64,000 nucleotides of DNA from Bullera alba (Eukaryota > Basidiomycota > Tremellomycetes > Tremellales > Bulleraceae). Made by a program: the position numbers and the translations under genes. The stretch is from positions 1,240,001 to 1,304,000 of the forward strand of contig BCIX01000002.1 in the NCBI GenBank assembly GCA_001600095.1. Direction: 5' to 3'. Each line of letters opens with the position of its first letter. The first letter of the stretch is position 1. Below the pieces are notes generated by a model, which saw only the letters and a program-made list of their open reading frames with translations, made no database searches and had not been told where the DNA came from. This document shows, piece by piece, positions 1 to 12,430 of this stretch.

Positions 1-2498
1 CGCTTCAAGGAGGGCTCGACAGGCATACAAGGATCCATGGATGAGGATGAGGTTCAAACTGAGGATGACGACGAGGAGGTCGTCGGCGATACCAGCAGAG
101 AGGAAGAACACACTCTTCAGCCCGCGGTCCAAGTTACCAAACCGTTCCCCGAGGTCAAAGTGAGTGACAGCACTGGCTGGATTTCTCTTACTGACAACAT
201 TCCGTAGCGTCGACCATCCTTGCTCCACACGCATACCTCGCCGTCCTTGCTCACTCCCGGCCCCAGGTCTGCAGAAATGTTTAAGTCGTATTCGGAGGAT
301 CCTGGACCTCGAAGCCGTTCTTCAAGCTTGACCTCGCCTGCACCTCCGTCTCGAATGACTCACAGATCACCTTCCCGGTCTGCAGATCTCGACAAGTTCA
401 CTGCCGATTACAACCTACCCTCTATTACCCGACGTAGCCCTCTAGCACAGGCTCTGGCTTCCCCGGCCGGAACTCCATCAGAGTATCACCCGTCGACAGC
501 TCCGGGATCACTCAGGTCGTCTGGTGGCAGCGAGCACACGACACCTGCACCTACAACACCGCACTCTTTCGATGCGCCCCTCGACGACTCGCCTGTTCTG
601 GATTACCTCAAGCCCGAACCCCCGGTCCCAGCCCCAGTCAACAGGCTAGCCAAATTGAGGATCGATACAGGGGTGGTCGGGAACAATCAACTGACAGCCC
701 CGAGACCAGATGCTCCTCAACGCTCAGCCACGGCGCCTTTACCAGTAGCAAGTACAGACGCCCGATTCTGGGTGGTCGCCCACGACTACGATCCCAGGGA
801 GATCGCGTTCAACTCTGAAGGAAACATGGTTGGCGCCAGTCTCGCTGTTCTCGTTGAGAAAATGACTCCCCATGACGGACCGGTCGAACACACCTTCTGG
901 ACAAGCTTCTTCTATACATTCCGATTGCATACCAAGCCCGCCGATCTAGTTTCCGCCATGATTGCACGCTACGACATTCAGCCACCAACATCAATGGCAG
1001 TTGGCGATCGCGAAAGGGCAATTTGGATTGAGCGCAAGGTGGTACCTGTCCGACTCCGAATCTACAACTTTTTGAAAGCGTGGTTGGACACGTATTGGGT
1101 TGCTGCGACCGACGACGTGGTGCTCATGACCTTGCGGGAGTTTGCTTCCGACGTTGTCTCAAGGACTCTACCTGCAATGGCCCCTCGACTACTGGATTCG
1201 ATCCGAAGAAAGCTCTCGGGGCCATTGACCGGATCCACCATGTCCGACACCAAAAGCCTAAAGAGAGCCTCGTCGACTGACAAACTTCGCTCGGCAATCA
1301 GCCCCCCTAGTCATGGTGGCCTTCCGCCAACTCCAATCATCTCAAAGTCGCTCAACTCGCTGTTGCAAAAGAACCCTTCGTCCTCGGTATTCACCATCAC
1401 CGACTTTGACACTGTGGAACTGGCTCGACAACTCACGATATTAGAATCCAAGCTGTTCTGCGCGGTGACCCCGGAGGATCTGCTACAAACGGGCAAAAAG
1501 GCGATTCCCGAGCTGAAAGCTTTATCCACCATGAGCAATCAGATCACGGGTTGGGTCGCGGACAATATCTTGAACGAGCAAGATGCCAAAAAGCGCGCCG
1601 CGTTGCTCAAGTTTTACATCAAGCTGTCGGACGTGAGTCTCACCAACTACGTGCTTCTGGGAATCCTGCTAAGAATGACTCGTCAGAAATGCCTCATCCT
1701 CAACAACTTCTCCACGATGTTCGCCATCCTTGCAGGACTGAATAGCAGTATCGTTTTGCGATTGAAGAGAACCTGGGATGTGAGTGGAATAATGCTCGAA
1801 CCAAGAGAAGTGCTGACATTACATCAAGGCTCTCCCGGTAAAGTATCGCTTGATCATGGACCGATTGCAGGGTCTGATTGAACACACCAAGGTGAGCCAT
1901 AGCTACTGTCTTTCCTCTGTTGGCTAAGCTGACATCAACGCGTAGAACCACGCGGCGTATCGGGCGAAGCTGCGGGAGGTAGATGGACCCTGTTTGCCTT
2001 TCCTAGGCCTCATCCTTACGGAGTGAGTCTGATTCATCTTCCAGCAAAGGATTGACCGATTGCTGACCTTGTATCTAGCATCACCTTCACCTCGGACGGT
2101 AATGCGGATACGAGGCCGTCTGTCCTGGCACCTGAGATGCAACTGATCAACCACGACAAGTATGTCAAGTTGGGCAAAATTGCAATGGATTTCGCGAGGT
2201 ATCAGCAGGTCAGTCATCTCCTCGCGTTTATCACCTTTGAATAGCTTTGTTGACTGAATTCTCCAGCCATTCAATTTGCACGAGTTGGAAGCCGTGCAGA
2301 CGTTCCTGAGGAGGGTATTGGCCGAGAGGGGCAGCGGTTCTCTCGATGCGCTGTACCGCAAGAGTTGTGAGTGATGTCTTCAGTGAATAGGAAGGATGGA
2401 TGCTGACATGCCCGGTAGTACTGCTCGAACCTAGACAAGGATCTGAGAGAGTCGGACCAGCATTGGACAAGCCGAGCTGGTTGGGAGGCAGGATATAA
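1..2498 (+). CDS. RasGEF (Cdc25-like guanine nucleotide exchange factor), 3' part
   Basis: Activates Ras-type GTPases by GDP release, probably at membranes upstream of cAMP/MAPK signalling (family knowledge). The gene enters from outside the window; the first visible exon (to 159) is acidic, rich in D and E. The main exon from 207 is Ser/Pro-rich, then carries a RasGEF_N module (around ARFWVVAHDYD to 1070) and the start of the catalytic CDC25 domain at about 1410 (DTVELARQLTILE). Typical catalytic motifs follow: SNQITGWV, FYIKLSDVSLTNYVLL, and LNSSIVLRLKRTWD spliced to ALPVKYR. Further short exons give DGPCLPFLGLILTDITF and the final helix MDFARYQQPFNLHELEAV. Introns include 160-206, 1780-1828 and 1892-1945. 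The last exon reads SLLLEPRQGSERVGPALDKP to a TAA at 2496. Which paralogue it is cannot be told without the N-terminus. Confidence 0.9.
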
Positions 2499-2648
2499 GG
2501 CAGGCGCAACATGTAGCCCTACCATTTGTCAATGTATTCGTAACATCATGAGGCATCTTCTGCCGGCCGAGCATTGATAACAGAAAACAAAACTGCATAT
2601 CACATTCAACCTCAATCACGATCACACAGCCAAAAGACAGAACTCGGC

Positions 2649-4073
2649 CTATTCGTCATCTTCTTCACTCTCGTCATCGGCCTCGTCGAGCCACTGATGC
2701 CCAATGTCAGTAAGACGACAATGGATAGTTGGCCGTGAGTAAGCTCACCTTGATGAACGCATCGGCGCTCTTTCGGACCTTTTTGGATTTCTCTTTGTCG
2801 ACGTACTTCTTGCTGACGTGTGTACCCCATTGTCGAACGACGTCCTCGTCGAGAATGTCGGCTTGGTAGAGACCCATGAGGACCTTTGACGTGGCGCCAG
2901 CAGCGACAAGCGAGTCCGAGTTTGGCGACAAGGCCAGAAGTCTCTCAAGACCACCCAAGAGCGACTTTTGATGTTTCTCGGATGTGACAAGCTGTGCAAA
3001 AGCGACAGTCAGCCTGAGTCCACTAGCGTGACAATGTGATGTAACTTACGACCTGGAGGAGCGAAGCTCTCGTAGTGACCTCTGTGCCGACATCGTCGGT
3101 GAACAAGTGGTGTCCCACCTCGACCAGAGCCTTGTGTTTGCCCATGATTCCAACTTCCTTGATCTTGGAGATGATGTCGGCATCAGAGGCCGACTTGTTC
3201 TCTTCCAGCCATGCGCCGAGGATGGCGTAGGGCGAGTCGGCAGACTCCTCGTCATCATCGTCATCGTTGACATCGAGCGTCTTGAGCTTCTTGCTGACGT
3301 CTTCAGCGGCATCGGGGTTCTCGAGGATGGGATCGGCACGACCGAGAATGGCGTCAATGTCGGTTCCCTTGGTTGGCACTCCTCGATCTCCAGGGGGCGT
3401 CACTTCGCCATCGTCGCCAGAGCCGTCTTCGTTGGCAGCAGCAGGAGCGTCAAAGACCATCGGTCCTCCGACATTGGCTTCGGCAGTCATTCCTCCTTTC
3501 TTGCCCTTCTTTCCCTTCTCCTTCTTCTTGGGCGGGTTCTTGAGGATGAAAGCAATGAGCTTGTGTCTCATGTCGAGGTTGGTCTGCGCACCACAAGCTT
3601 TGCAGTCTCGGGTCATGGTTTCGTGACCGGACTTGCCCGAGATGATGATCTCCGTCTCGGGGTTCTTGCAAGAAGGGCAAAGAACGAACTTCTCGATGAA
3701 AGCATCGAGGAGTTCCCTCAGTCGGTCGGACTGGTGCGCTCCGTTGACAATGTATCGGTCGTTGGCCATGGTGGTCTGAGCGCCGAGCTCACAACCGAAG
3801 AATTTGCACGGGTCTAGCAGTCCCAATCAGCATCGTTGCCAGGATAGAGGACGCCGCACTCACAGGTCGCCGGCCTGTTGAGCGCTCGGGCAACATCCTC
3901 CATGTTGGGGATGACGGTTTTGATACCGTTACCTCTGCCTTCGATCTTGGTTTGCAAGACAGGCATTTTGTACCTCTACTCTTTCGTCAGGGGCATTTTC
4001 ACACAGGTGAGCCTCCACGCCAACTCACGTAGAACTTGTCTTCGACATCTCGTCGGATGTTAACGGTAGCCAT
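2649..4073 (-). CDS. TIF5: Translation initiation factor eIF5
   Basis: GTPase-activating protein of eIF2 in the 43S/48S preinitiation complex, acting in the cytoplasm. Five exons give about 410 residues. Exon 1 begins [15 protein letters not shown] and joins [20 protein letters not shown], placing an arginine at the position of the catalytic Arg15 of yeast eIF5. The third exon has the CxxC...CxxC zinc ribbon ([10 protein letters not shown] and [11 protein letters not shown]), then a Lys-rich linker ([15 protein letters not shown]) and an acidic stretch. The C-terminal half is the HEAT-like W2/MIF4G domain ([19 protein letters not shown]), ending in the aromatic/acidic tail [14 protein letters not shown] that contacts eIF2beta and eIF1/eIF3. 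It is convergent with the RasGEF gene, 150 bp between stops. The start fits the family N-terminus exactly. Confidence 0.97.
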
Positions 4074-4856
4074 GATGGATTAGACTAGTGGTTTTACGAC
4101 TAATCTGATTCAGCACTTCTGATCCTAACACGATCTGCTGTTCCACTGCACTCACATAGGTCGTGAAAACGTGTATCGGCTTGGTATTGATTGACTGATG
4201 TCGCGATTGTATGGGCTTCGAAAGCATGAACAGTCTGAACACCTATCCGCCATGTCAGAGGTGAACCTCGATCGACAAGCGGGACTCTGCGTCCGCCATA
4301 TGCAACTCACAAGTGCTACGCGTATGTTCGATCTCGATACCTGGGCTCCAATCGGAGTAATGACAATGAAACTCGTGGGTGCGTATGGTGTTGGACGGGA
4401 TCTTGAACGCTGGGGAGCCTGTGGCTCGATTTCGACGGTAGAGTACGAGTGATTCGTCAAGAGTGGCCCCGGGATCGGAAGCCTGACTGAGCACTGATCA
4501 AGGTCTTATCGGTTGTGGACGATATCGATCTGTTACGTTCTTGCGATAAGCAGCTGTTGTGATAGCGAGGCGTGAGTTGCTTGTGACAAAGAACCGGTCT
4601 TCAAGAAGGCTCGAAACGTTTGAAAGTGCAGGTCGAGGTGAGGTGTCGCATCGCGAAAAATCGGTACAAAGGGTGAATCCATGTGAGCCTGATAACTCAA
4701 TCTCGGCTGACAAAGGTCCTTTCAACCCGAGCCGAGAGTCTGCCTGATAACCTGCAACGGCAATTCGATGCATCGTCGACCTGCTTGACGCTATCGACAA
4801 GAGAGCCGTGGTCTATGCATTGTACATACTGAGGGCTATCGAGGCAATAAATGTCC
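4074..4856. promoter_or_regulatory. Intergenic, upstream of eIF5 and downstream of the MscS-type channel
   Basis: The 783 bp stretch must hold the eIF5 promoter and the channel gene's 3' UTR. Small ORFs here on both strands resemble no protein and lack convincing splice partners. An ACGCGT (MCB-like) hexamer lies at 4318-4323. Nothing else is supported. Confidence 0.5.
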
Positions 4857-7800
4857 TCAGATCTGCCTCCTGGATACAGGCGCAGACGTCATCTCGATAG
4901 TCTCGCCGGGAACGCCGTGGGGGACCCGTGTTCGGATCTGTCCAACTGGCATTCCAGTAGTTTGCTGGTGCAGCTGGACGCCACTTGCCGAGGCCGAGTG
5001 AGCTGGCGTCATGAATCCGCTCTCAGCACCCGGTGTCCCTGGTCGAGTAGGGCTGCCCGCCTCTAGCTGATCCTGCTCGCCCCAAATGTCTCCGACAGAG
5101 TCAGCCATATTATTTGCCACCCAGTCCGGTCATCTCACCTTGTGCAGTATCATTCACGATACCACGCTTGTCGGTCAAGGCGTTGGCACTCGCAGTCGCC
5201 GTTGCAAATGTTGGTGGCGGCGACTCAGTTCTCTCTTCGGACGATGCGGCGAGAGCGGCATTGACTTCCTCCCATGGCACCACTAAATGACATGTCAATG
5301 AGCTGATGCCAGATTCTATCCCACCGTTCGACTCACAAGTATATCTGGTTGGGTCAGCAGGGGCAGGAGCGGGGTCTCCAGCACCACCAGGACCGTAGAT
5401 CTTCAGATCGGCGAGACTGAAGAAGGTCAGCTTTGAAAACCCATTTAGGTTGGACCAGACGGAACCACTTACGCCAGCTTGAGTGCGCAGATCCACTTGT
5501 TCCTCCTCTGCACCTTCAAAGCGCCCTGCTGCCAGTTCGACTTGTATCTGAGGGAAATCAGCAATGGCCTTTTGGACGTCCTCCGCGATCACTTACTTGA
5601 TATCCGCTTTGAGCACCATCTTGCCCTGGGCGGGAATGTCATCCACGATGACGTCGAAGATTGGCATGAAATCTCGAGCTTCGGTCTTACAGAAGTGCAT
5701 CATCTTGCCTCGCAATGCCTGCAAGTTTTCGAAAGAGGTGTCAAAGGCGACTTCAAAGACGAACGTCTCGGAGGTAGGACCAGATCGTCGAACTGAATGG
5801 GTCAGTATGGCTCACTTTCGTGTTTAATGATCAGGGAAAGAGTACTCACCGTTCTCAATTACTTTGGTGGCCAGGATGTTATGACCAATCCAGACAAAGG
5901 TACCGTCGACTCTCTTGAAATTGGTGCTCATGAGCTGCATCTTCGCAACAGTGTATTGCTTGTCGTCGATGTTGACTCGATCTCCCACGTCGTATGGATG
6001 CTTGACGAAGAGGAAGATGCAGGCGAGAAGGACCTCCTGGGCGGTCGATCCGATCAACCAGGACAGACCGAGGATGAATGTACCGGCGGACGTTACGAGC
6101 GTAGTGAGCTTGGTGGTGACCATGGCAGCGAGGATCAAGATGACAATGGCGCCAACGACGACCATGAAAATATCGTCGAGCCTACAACAAGAGCATCAGT
6201 ACAGCGATCTCCCCCATGCCATAATGTGGAGTATGAGAAGAGCTAGATGGAACCCACCTTCGGACCGCTCCATCGAGATCTCGCATAGATGCCTCGAGAC
6301 TGAGTCTCTCTCGGTGCATAACCAGAATGGCAGATTCGATCTCGTCCCTTGTTGCATCTCCGTTTCCGTCCTTGTCAAAGAGCTCAAACGCAGCTTCGGC
6401 GGTTTCCAAATCGGGGAAGCTGGACATCATATGAGCGAAGCGCTTTCAAGAACGCGTGCGACACTTACAATCGTGCGATATCAGATAGTTGGAGATGAGC
6501 GATACCTGGCTGTCTGAAAGAGTAGTACAATCTTCTTGCGAGCTGACTCTCGAGTCAGCCACGCTAGACCATATATACAGTCTTTCACTCACCGCTTTAC
6601 TCTTGTTCGCGGAGGTGAGAGCGGCAGTAACCTTGTTGGCAGGCGAATTGGTCTGCAAGACACTCTGTCCAGCCATCTCACTAGCCACATTGCCGAGAGC
6701 ACTATTTATCAGATCAGCTTATAACAGAGGAAGTAGACGCAACCGATACACGTACGTGGTAGTGGTTTGCGCGGCTTCCTTCAAGCCTTTCAGGGCTTTT
6801 CGAATGGCGAGTTTAGGTAGCTGGCTGCCTCGGGTCTTGCTCGAGTCACTGTCTTTGAGAGTGTCGGAACGACCTGGGATGTCGTGCGAGTTGATATACA
6901 GCCGGGTCAGGCATTTGACGTTGAATTTCTGTTCCTTCAGTCGCTCTGCCAAACAAGTACGATTAGCCATGTCCGACGATTGGACATCTAGCACTCACCC
7001 TCATAGGAGTCACGGTGGAATTGGAAAGCGATAAGCTGTATGATGAACTTTTCGATGGATACCACAATCGAGCACAAGAAGATTCCAAAGAGAATGTTGA
7101 CCATGGTCGAAAGATCGCTTCGGGACCTTGCCGTCTGATCCCCACGGTAGTGGTTGATGACCAGGGGAGTGAACGATATCCAAACGGCTGCCAGCCAGGT
7201 GACAAGCTTGAAATATCTGAATTCTGATCAGCACACGTCTGACCGGCCAAACGAGTACAGTGCTCTCACCTTCCCAAGTTGCGAATGACGTCGGTGTATG
7301 ATTTAGCGTTGGGAATGATTGATCCAATGACATTCCTCCACAGGGTTGGGATCGTCAACCATACCGCAGTCGAGGCCCAGAAACCAGCCCATAGGACTGA
7401 AAGCCAGATTGACCACCAAATCTGGGACCGATCAGCATGGAACTGTCAGTTCAGTTCGAAGTAAAGCTCACCAGTGGGACTTCCCAGACTCTGGCATTGG
7501 GCGTAGCGGTCACTCCGAGAATTCCTGGAATCCACAGAAGAGCGAGGATGGGCAGGATGTACATAGCCCATCTAACGATGATTCCTCGGTTCAATAGCCA
7601 ATAGTATAGTCTTGACAGCTGCAAGGTATTAGCTGGATTAAAGCTTCATCTTGATGGCAAGCTCACTTTGTTTGTTCCCGCGTCTCCATCGGCGTATCTG
7701 AGGTTCTCGACAGCAGAATCCTTGGTCTTGTATTCCTCCCATTCTGCCCGTTCGCCGAGCAGATCCCAGCTGCCTCCTCTCTGATTTCGGGGTCTACTCT

Positions 7801-8460
7801 TGTATCCCTGTTTCTCGTTGCTCAATCCTCCGTTATTGGCGCCTCCGTGCTCGAGTGAAGCTGACGAATGCATGGGAAGGAAAGACCAGTTTCTCTTTCT
7901 GCCCGAGCCGTTGGGGGTGGAAGTTCCTGACTGAGGCAAGGGAGAATTCCTTCCCGACGCGCCGAACTCGTCTCGTAGTGGTACGTGAGTGTATGGACCG
8001 CTCTGCGCAGCGTAAGCGTCTGGCGGATAGTGCACACTAGCAGCGTTCATGGGGGTGGTAGATGCAGGCTGCGGTGGTTGGACATGCGGAGCATTGTAGT
8101 CTGAGAAGGCGTTAGCACAAAGCTTGACTGGTAGCCTCTATCGATACTGACCGTCCGCTGGGTTGAGGGTATGCAAGGGTGACCTGGAGTGTGATCGTTG
8201 CATGCCTTCCAAGTCATACGACTCGCTGGGTGCGTCGATGGATTGTTCTCTGTCAAAGCAGCTCGCGTCAGCTAATACACGGGTTGTTGGAAGAGCCTCA
8301 CTGACCTTAGGTGGGACGAAGACGGCTCAAGATGATCTCGCGCAGGTGGTCCTAAAGGGTACCCCTGGTGGTATGTAGATTTTAGCTACATCGCGACTAT
8401 GACGTCTGCCCAACTCACCGAATAGTCTTGTCTCTTGACTCGATCATCGCCGTGCTGCAT
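4857..8460 (-). CDS. MscS-type mechanosensitive ion channel with EF-hand
   Basis: Membrane channel of the fungal Msy1/Msy2 type: MscS pore and beta domain with a preceding EF-hand, in S. pombe acting in ER membranes in the hypo-osmotic calcium response (family knowledge). The start MQHGDDRVKRQDYS at 8460 joins three short exons (GYPLGPPARDHLEPSSSHLR, then EQSIDAPSESYDLEGMQ, then DYNAPHVQPPQPA), all in frame. The N-terminus is a Ser/Pro-rich cytosolic tail. Membrane segments follow, e.g. WAMYILPILALLWIPGILGV. The EF-hand loop is DKDGNGDATRDE near 6380, with canonical D1, D3, N5, D7 and E12. The MscS core is VVVGAIVILILAAMVTTKL, FILGLSWLIGSTAQEVLLA and KHPYDVGDRVNIDDK near 5980-6170. The C-terminal tail is Pro/Thr-rich and ends SAPVSRRQI. 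More than ten introns. Confidence 0.9.
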
Positions 8461-9537
8461 GACGGGCAGACGTCGCGATTATTGATTGTGATCAGTCCTG
8501 TAGTGACTGGCGAGTGGGTGAGGATGTCGACTAAGGTAAGAGAGGAGATAGAGGTGAGTTGTCGACATGGTATCGAAATAGATCTTTCGTTGTGCTTCGA
8601 GTGGTTGCTTTTTTGCCATGTGTTCACTCAAAGTCACCACCTCCGCAGACCTCCGCCCCAGAACCTGAAACTCCACCGAATTGCTTCCGCGTCGTCACCC
8701 CGGCCGCATGCACACCCTGAAACCCTGGGACCCTGGACAATCCCGCGAGCTCCGCCCTGCTCCGCCTCGAGCTCCCAGAACCTCCCGCAACTCCCACGAG
8801 CTCCCACGTAAGAATGATGTTTTGCAGCTTGCATAGCTTTGCTCCTCTTTGCTCCACAATGACCTTGCTGTTACCTTGGAAGAGTATACACCTGGTGACT
8901 GTCTCAATGAGCTACCAGCGACACTCAAAGCCCCGCCGAGAGCGTGGTTTATAACTTTGCACCCCCACTTTGCAGCGCGAGCTAGAAGCCTAGAAGATCG
9001 AAGCTAGAGCAAGTTGTCAAACGTATTCACCTGTATTCACGGTGAAGGAGGGTGAAGGAAGCAAGTTTTATTAGTCTCAGGATCTCAGGGTCGGAAGGTG
9101 TTTGCTCTCTCAGGGAATCAGCGAGATAACCGAAAGGAGCTCTTGGATCCCGTTTCATGTTGAACGGATCTGCGAGCTGGCTTCGGATCGATCGCTGGGC
9201 GGCTGGACGCTGTCTATCGCTGTCGCGTGAGTGTCGACTGCTTGGCTAATGGCCTTCCTACTTAGCCTCCTACTCTTCAGCGGCGTAAGTTGATTGTTGC
9301 TCGTCGACGGTTACAGCTATGCATTTTGATGGAACCTTCAGACAGGTGACATTGACAGTAGACCCTGCACCTAAGCAGACCTAAGCCCATACACTACACT
9401 GTACAGCCTAGCTTGCGAAACATGACAGAGAACCGGTAAATTGAAACAGATTGGACGCGACGGCCTATGAGATATCGCGCAAGTCTACGGAGGGGGTTTT
9501 GGCGCGCGAACCCAAGACTCAGGCACCATATGGGTTC
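8461..9537. promoter_or_regulatory. Intergenic, upstream of the mechanosensitive channel
   Basis: 1,077 bp with no supported gene; candidate ORFs over 8428-8930 lack ATG starts or family resemblance. Between about 8690 and 8815 the + strand is strikingly C-rich (CCCTG and GAGCTCCCA-type repeats). A compact repeat block lies at 9021-9060. The region serves as promoter for the channel gene (start at 8460) and 3' flank of the DUF6534 gene. Confidence 0.5.
9021..9060. repeat. Four phased 10-bp units forming a dyad
   Basis: GTATTCAC occurs at 9023-9030 and 9033-9040, followed at once by GGTGAAGGA at 9041-9049 and 9051-9059. The TTCAC and GTGAA cores are inverted relative to each other, so the block is two direct repeats facing two others with a 10-bp pitch. 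This is about 560 bp upstream of the channel start codon. The function is unknown; a multimeric transcription-factor site is one guess. Confidence 0.5.
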
Positions 9538-11286
9538 TCAGTCGATACTGGAGTCACTGGACGGCTTGGTCAACCTGGTCTCGGACGAGCTATAGTCGAG
9601 GACTTGGACGGTGCTTTCCCTCGGCGAGTCCGGCTCGTCCTTCACATCACCCTCCGATGCCTGAGGACGGAACTCGTCCACCTGACAGGAAGAGTCAGCC
9701 CAAGCTGGTCTATCTGTCGGTGGGCCGAACACTTACGTGTTGGATCGTCTCAGTGGTAACTTGGATATTACCAGTGGAGACTCCTCTCCTAGATCGAAGG
9801 CCATAGGTGCCTTTGCCCTAGTACAGAGTGAGCAAGTGTTTCGAAGGAGCGGTCGATGAACGACTCACATTGTTCTTGTAGGTAGACGTCTCATCCTCCA
9901 TCTCCCTCCTCAGAGAGTATCGCTTGTTGAGGATGATGAGCAGAGATATGCCGTAGACTTTGGGGATAAAGCAGAAGAAGCTGCCAAGGGGTGTGTGGCG
10001 ATCGACGGCAGAGATAATGAGGAAGATGAACGCGCTGCAGTAGTCATCAGTAAGTCCGGATGATGGTCGTCCTGCCGCACGAGGACTCACAATAGAGTAG
10101 GGGGGAGCTGAGTCTCGATAGCGAGGCTACATTATGTTTGTCAGCCAGATGTTCAAAGCTGTAGCGCACAGATACGCACACGAGTAGTCTCGAGATCACC
10201 TTGTCGGTCTGCTTCCATCCAGTCCTCGATTGGATGAGGTGGTACGATAAGAAGGCAGTGATGATCACATCTGAAGCCACTTCCGCTCCGATCCACATAT
10301 AAATCGGCGCCTTGCCCATCTGGAGGAGAAGTTAGCTGTCAACGCAAGTCAAGTCTGACTGCAGGAACACGTACGAGATTCTGGAACAGGTCTTTCTGAT
10401 CGACGATTGCCCAAACAGCACCAGCGAATGCGAATGAGGCGAGACTGAGGACGGTGTCAGCTGCCGGTCCGCACGTCTGGGAATGGTGAGCTGACTCACA
10501 AGAGGGGGGCGATGACGATGATGAACAACTTGGAATTGCGCCCTAATCTGTATGCTCTCGCTGCGAAGTAGATCTGTTTGTGTGTTGGCCCGGCACGACT
10601 GCATCGATCGCCTACTCACAGAGATGGGCGTTCGAGCAGCGGCTTCTAGCATCGGCGTCCACGCAACCACTGACAGACACGTCAGTCTGCTCGTCCGGCA
10701 CACATGACAATACATGCATAGAGAGTCGTAACTCACTGCTCTTGTCGAAGAAGATGGCCCAACGACCGAAGTGGTAAACTCCCTTGTCAGCAACATGGTG
10801 ACCTGGCAAAGATACGATCAACCTACCAAAGACTCGCATGTTTAGGACAACGAGGCTGGGAGAAGAAATTCAGCACGTCGATCGACAAGTGATTGTTGAG
10901 TTTTTAACGCATACTCACAATATAGTTTGCGCGATGGCGAAGATCCAAGTATACCACTAAGCGGATTATGATCAGTCACCAGAGACGGAAGCACACAAGG
11001 ACATATTCTGCTCACCACCAGGAGCTTGATGGGTAGTGATTCCTGAGGGCGAGACCAGGTTTGCCACCTAAAGTAATGTGATGCCAGGATGCCCATCAAG
11101 ATTGCATCCACGAAAAAGCTACGAGAATCGAAGGTAAGCGGCACACTGTATAATGAGCGACATGGTGTGATATCAGTCCTCTGTAAGGGGATACACTCAC
11201 CCTAGGATGAAGGGGCCAGCTTTCATGCCCGCGTTGTCGGCATACAGGGCCGCTGCAGCAGGCTCAAGTGCGGGGTTGTAACCCAT
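9538..11286 (-). CDS. DUF6534 seven-helix membrane protein
   Basis: Member of a large basidiomycete family of putative seven-transmembrane proteins with no settled function. The start MGYNPALEPAAAALYADNAG at 11286 leads into GPFILG and the first helices (FVDAILMGILASHYFRW). Family-typical segments follow: HFGRWAIFFDKSS, then KLFIIVIAPLLLASFAFAGA, then the diagnostic WIGAEVASDVIITAFLSYHL with QSRTGWKQTDKVISRLLV, then TLFAFIFLIISAVDRH and SLLIILNKRYSLR. The C-terminal tail is hydrophilic with acidic and Ser-rich patches and ends SSDSSID. Several short exons with canonical introns. The assignment rests on the signature after helix 5 and on topology. The receptor-like shape suggests signalling, but that is inference. 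Confidence 0.8.
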
Positions 11287-11976
11287 ATTCTTTGATTGTT
11301 GATCTACTTGATGTGTCGACTATTGCAGGTGAAGAGACCGACCCCGTGGCCAGGCTTGTAGCTTGTGCTGGGGCAAATTGCAGTGTTGAAAAGAAGGGGC
11401 CTTAATGTTCGTCTTGCATTGCTGAGAGCTGCTTATATGTCTCCATCAGTCACCCGACGTGTCGAGGTCAGCTCCTATCGCGAGCTCGTTGGTTACGGAC
11501 GGGATCGAGGGGAGCCGCTTAGACCCATCTTGACGACCATAGCGGTAGCCGGAGACTTTTGCGACTTGCTGACGCCAGGCAGCTCAGAGAGCGAAGCCAG
11601 GGGGGTTGCAGGAGGCTGCAGGTCACCAGAGGTCACCTGAGAGAACGTCGAAAACTTGATGGATTGATTGATCAAATTCAGATGATGGCGGGAAGCTGGA
11701 CCCTCGTGGGACCAATTCAGTCCGACCCTCAAAGCGCCTGTGCCGTGATCGCATCGAAGTCTCGTTGTGCAGAGGGGTGCGATGGAAGAGAGAGCGGGGG
11801 CCAGCGGGTGCATTTGGCAGTTGGAGGGTTTGATGGTGACATACTCGCTCTTGGTCCAGGCTCTGGCGCAGTCCCGAGTTCCCGATTGACGAGATGATGA
11901 AGGATTGCCGATTGACGAGTTCGATTGACCGACCCCCTCTTCGATGGGGCGTTTCAGCCTCTCAGGTTGTCCTGCA
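11287..11976. promoter_or_regulatory. Intergenic, upstream of the DUF6534 gene
   Basis: 690 bp separating the DUF6534 start codon from the stop of a small gene on the same strand. Small ORFs on both strands look random. No repeats, RNA genes or clear motifs were recognised. Confidence 0.45.
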
Positions 11977-12430
11977 TCAGTTGACCCAGGGTGATCGGAC
12001 TCCTTTGGACTCTCGGTCTGATCCCCACCAATCCCCGCCGATTCTGACCGCTATGAGAGCACAGAGGATGATAGCTATAGAGAAAAGCGTACGGCGATCG
12101 AAAGGAGGGTGTCGCTGTAGAGAAAAACTCAGATCAGCTCGCCGATATTCTCCTTGTCCCATGTCCTGCTAAGTTAGCACTTCGGCTGTCGGAGATCTCG
12201 TTCACAGTCGGAGAGATTGGAGCTATGTCTCCGCCCGGCGACTGCCCGAAGCTGATCGATGGCAACAGCATGCGGGCAGGAGGATCCCGGTGTCGCGATG
12301 GTGCCAATGTGGTAACTTTTCGTCTTCGGGACTCGCGCTGATGCGCCGGAGGTAGCTTTGATGGACGAATGTATCCGGCCTGCAAAGCTTGTGCTGTAAC
12401 CGTGGGGGATACATTCGTCTCCTCGACCAT
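11977..12430 (-). CDS. Small two-exon, probably tail-anchored protein (about 120 aa)
   Basis: Not recognised. Exon 1 (12430-12206) begins MVEETNVSPTVTAQALQ, is basic and Pro-rich in the middle (HQRESRRRKVTTLAPSRHR) and ends GDIAPISPT. A 91-nt intron (12205-12115) has a GTGAAC donor, CTGAT and GCTAAC branch candidates and the strong acceptor TTTTTCTCTACAG. Exon 2 (12114-11977) continues in frame as RHPPFDRRTLFS, then the hydrophobic segment IAIILCALIAVRI, then GGDWWGSDRESKG and a short polar end. One membrane span near the C-terminus with a basic flank suggests a tail-anchored or single-pass organelle protein (inference). The intron joins a soluble domain to a membrane segment without a stop, which argues that the gene is real. 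It is divergent from the sulfur-type transporter gene, 206 bp apart. Confidence 0.5.

Noticed and set aside
3107..3817. Long open frame on the + strand opposite eIF5 (236 codons)
   Set aside because: It mirrors the codon bias of the real eIF5 exon, has no own family resemblance and would be fully antisense to a certain gene.
8428..8811. Open frame on the + strand upstream of the mechanosensitive channel
   Set aside because: No ATG at its start, low-complexity Pro/Ser/His end from a C-rich tract, and overlap with the channel's first exon.
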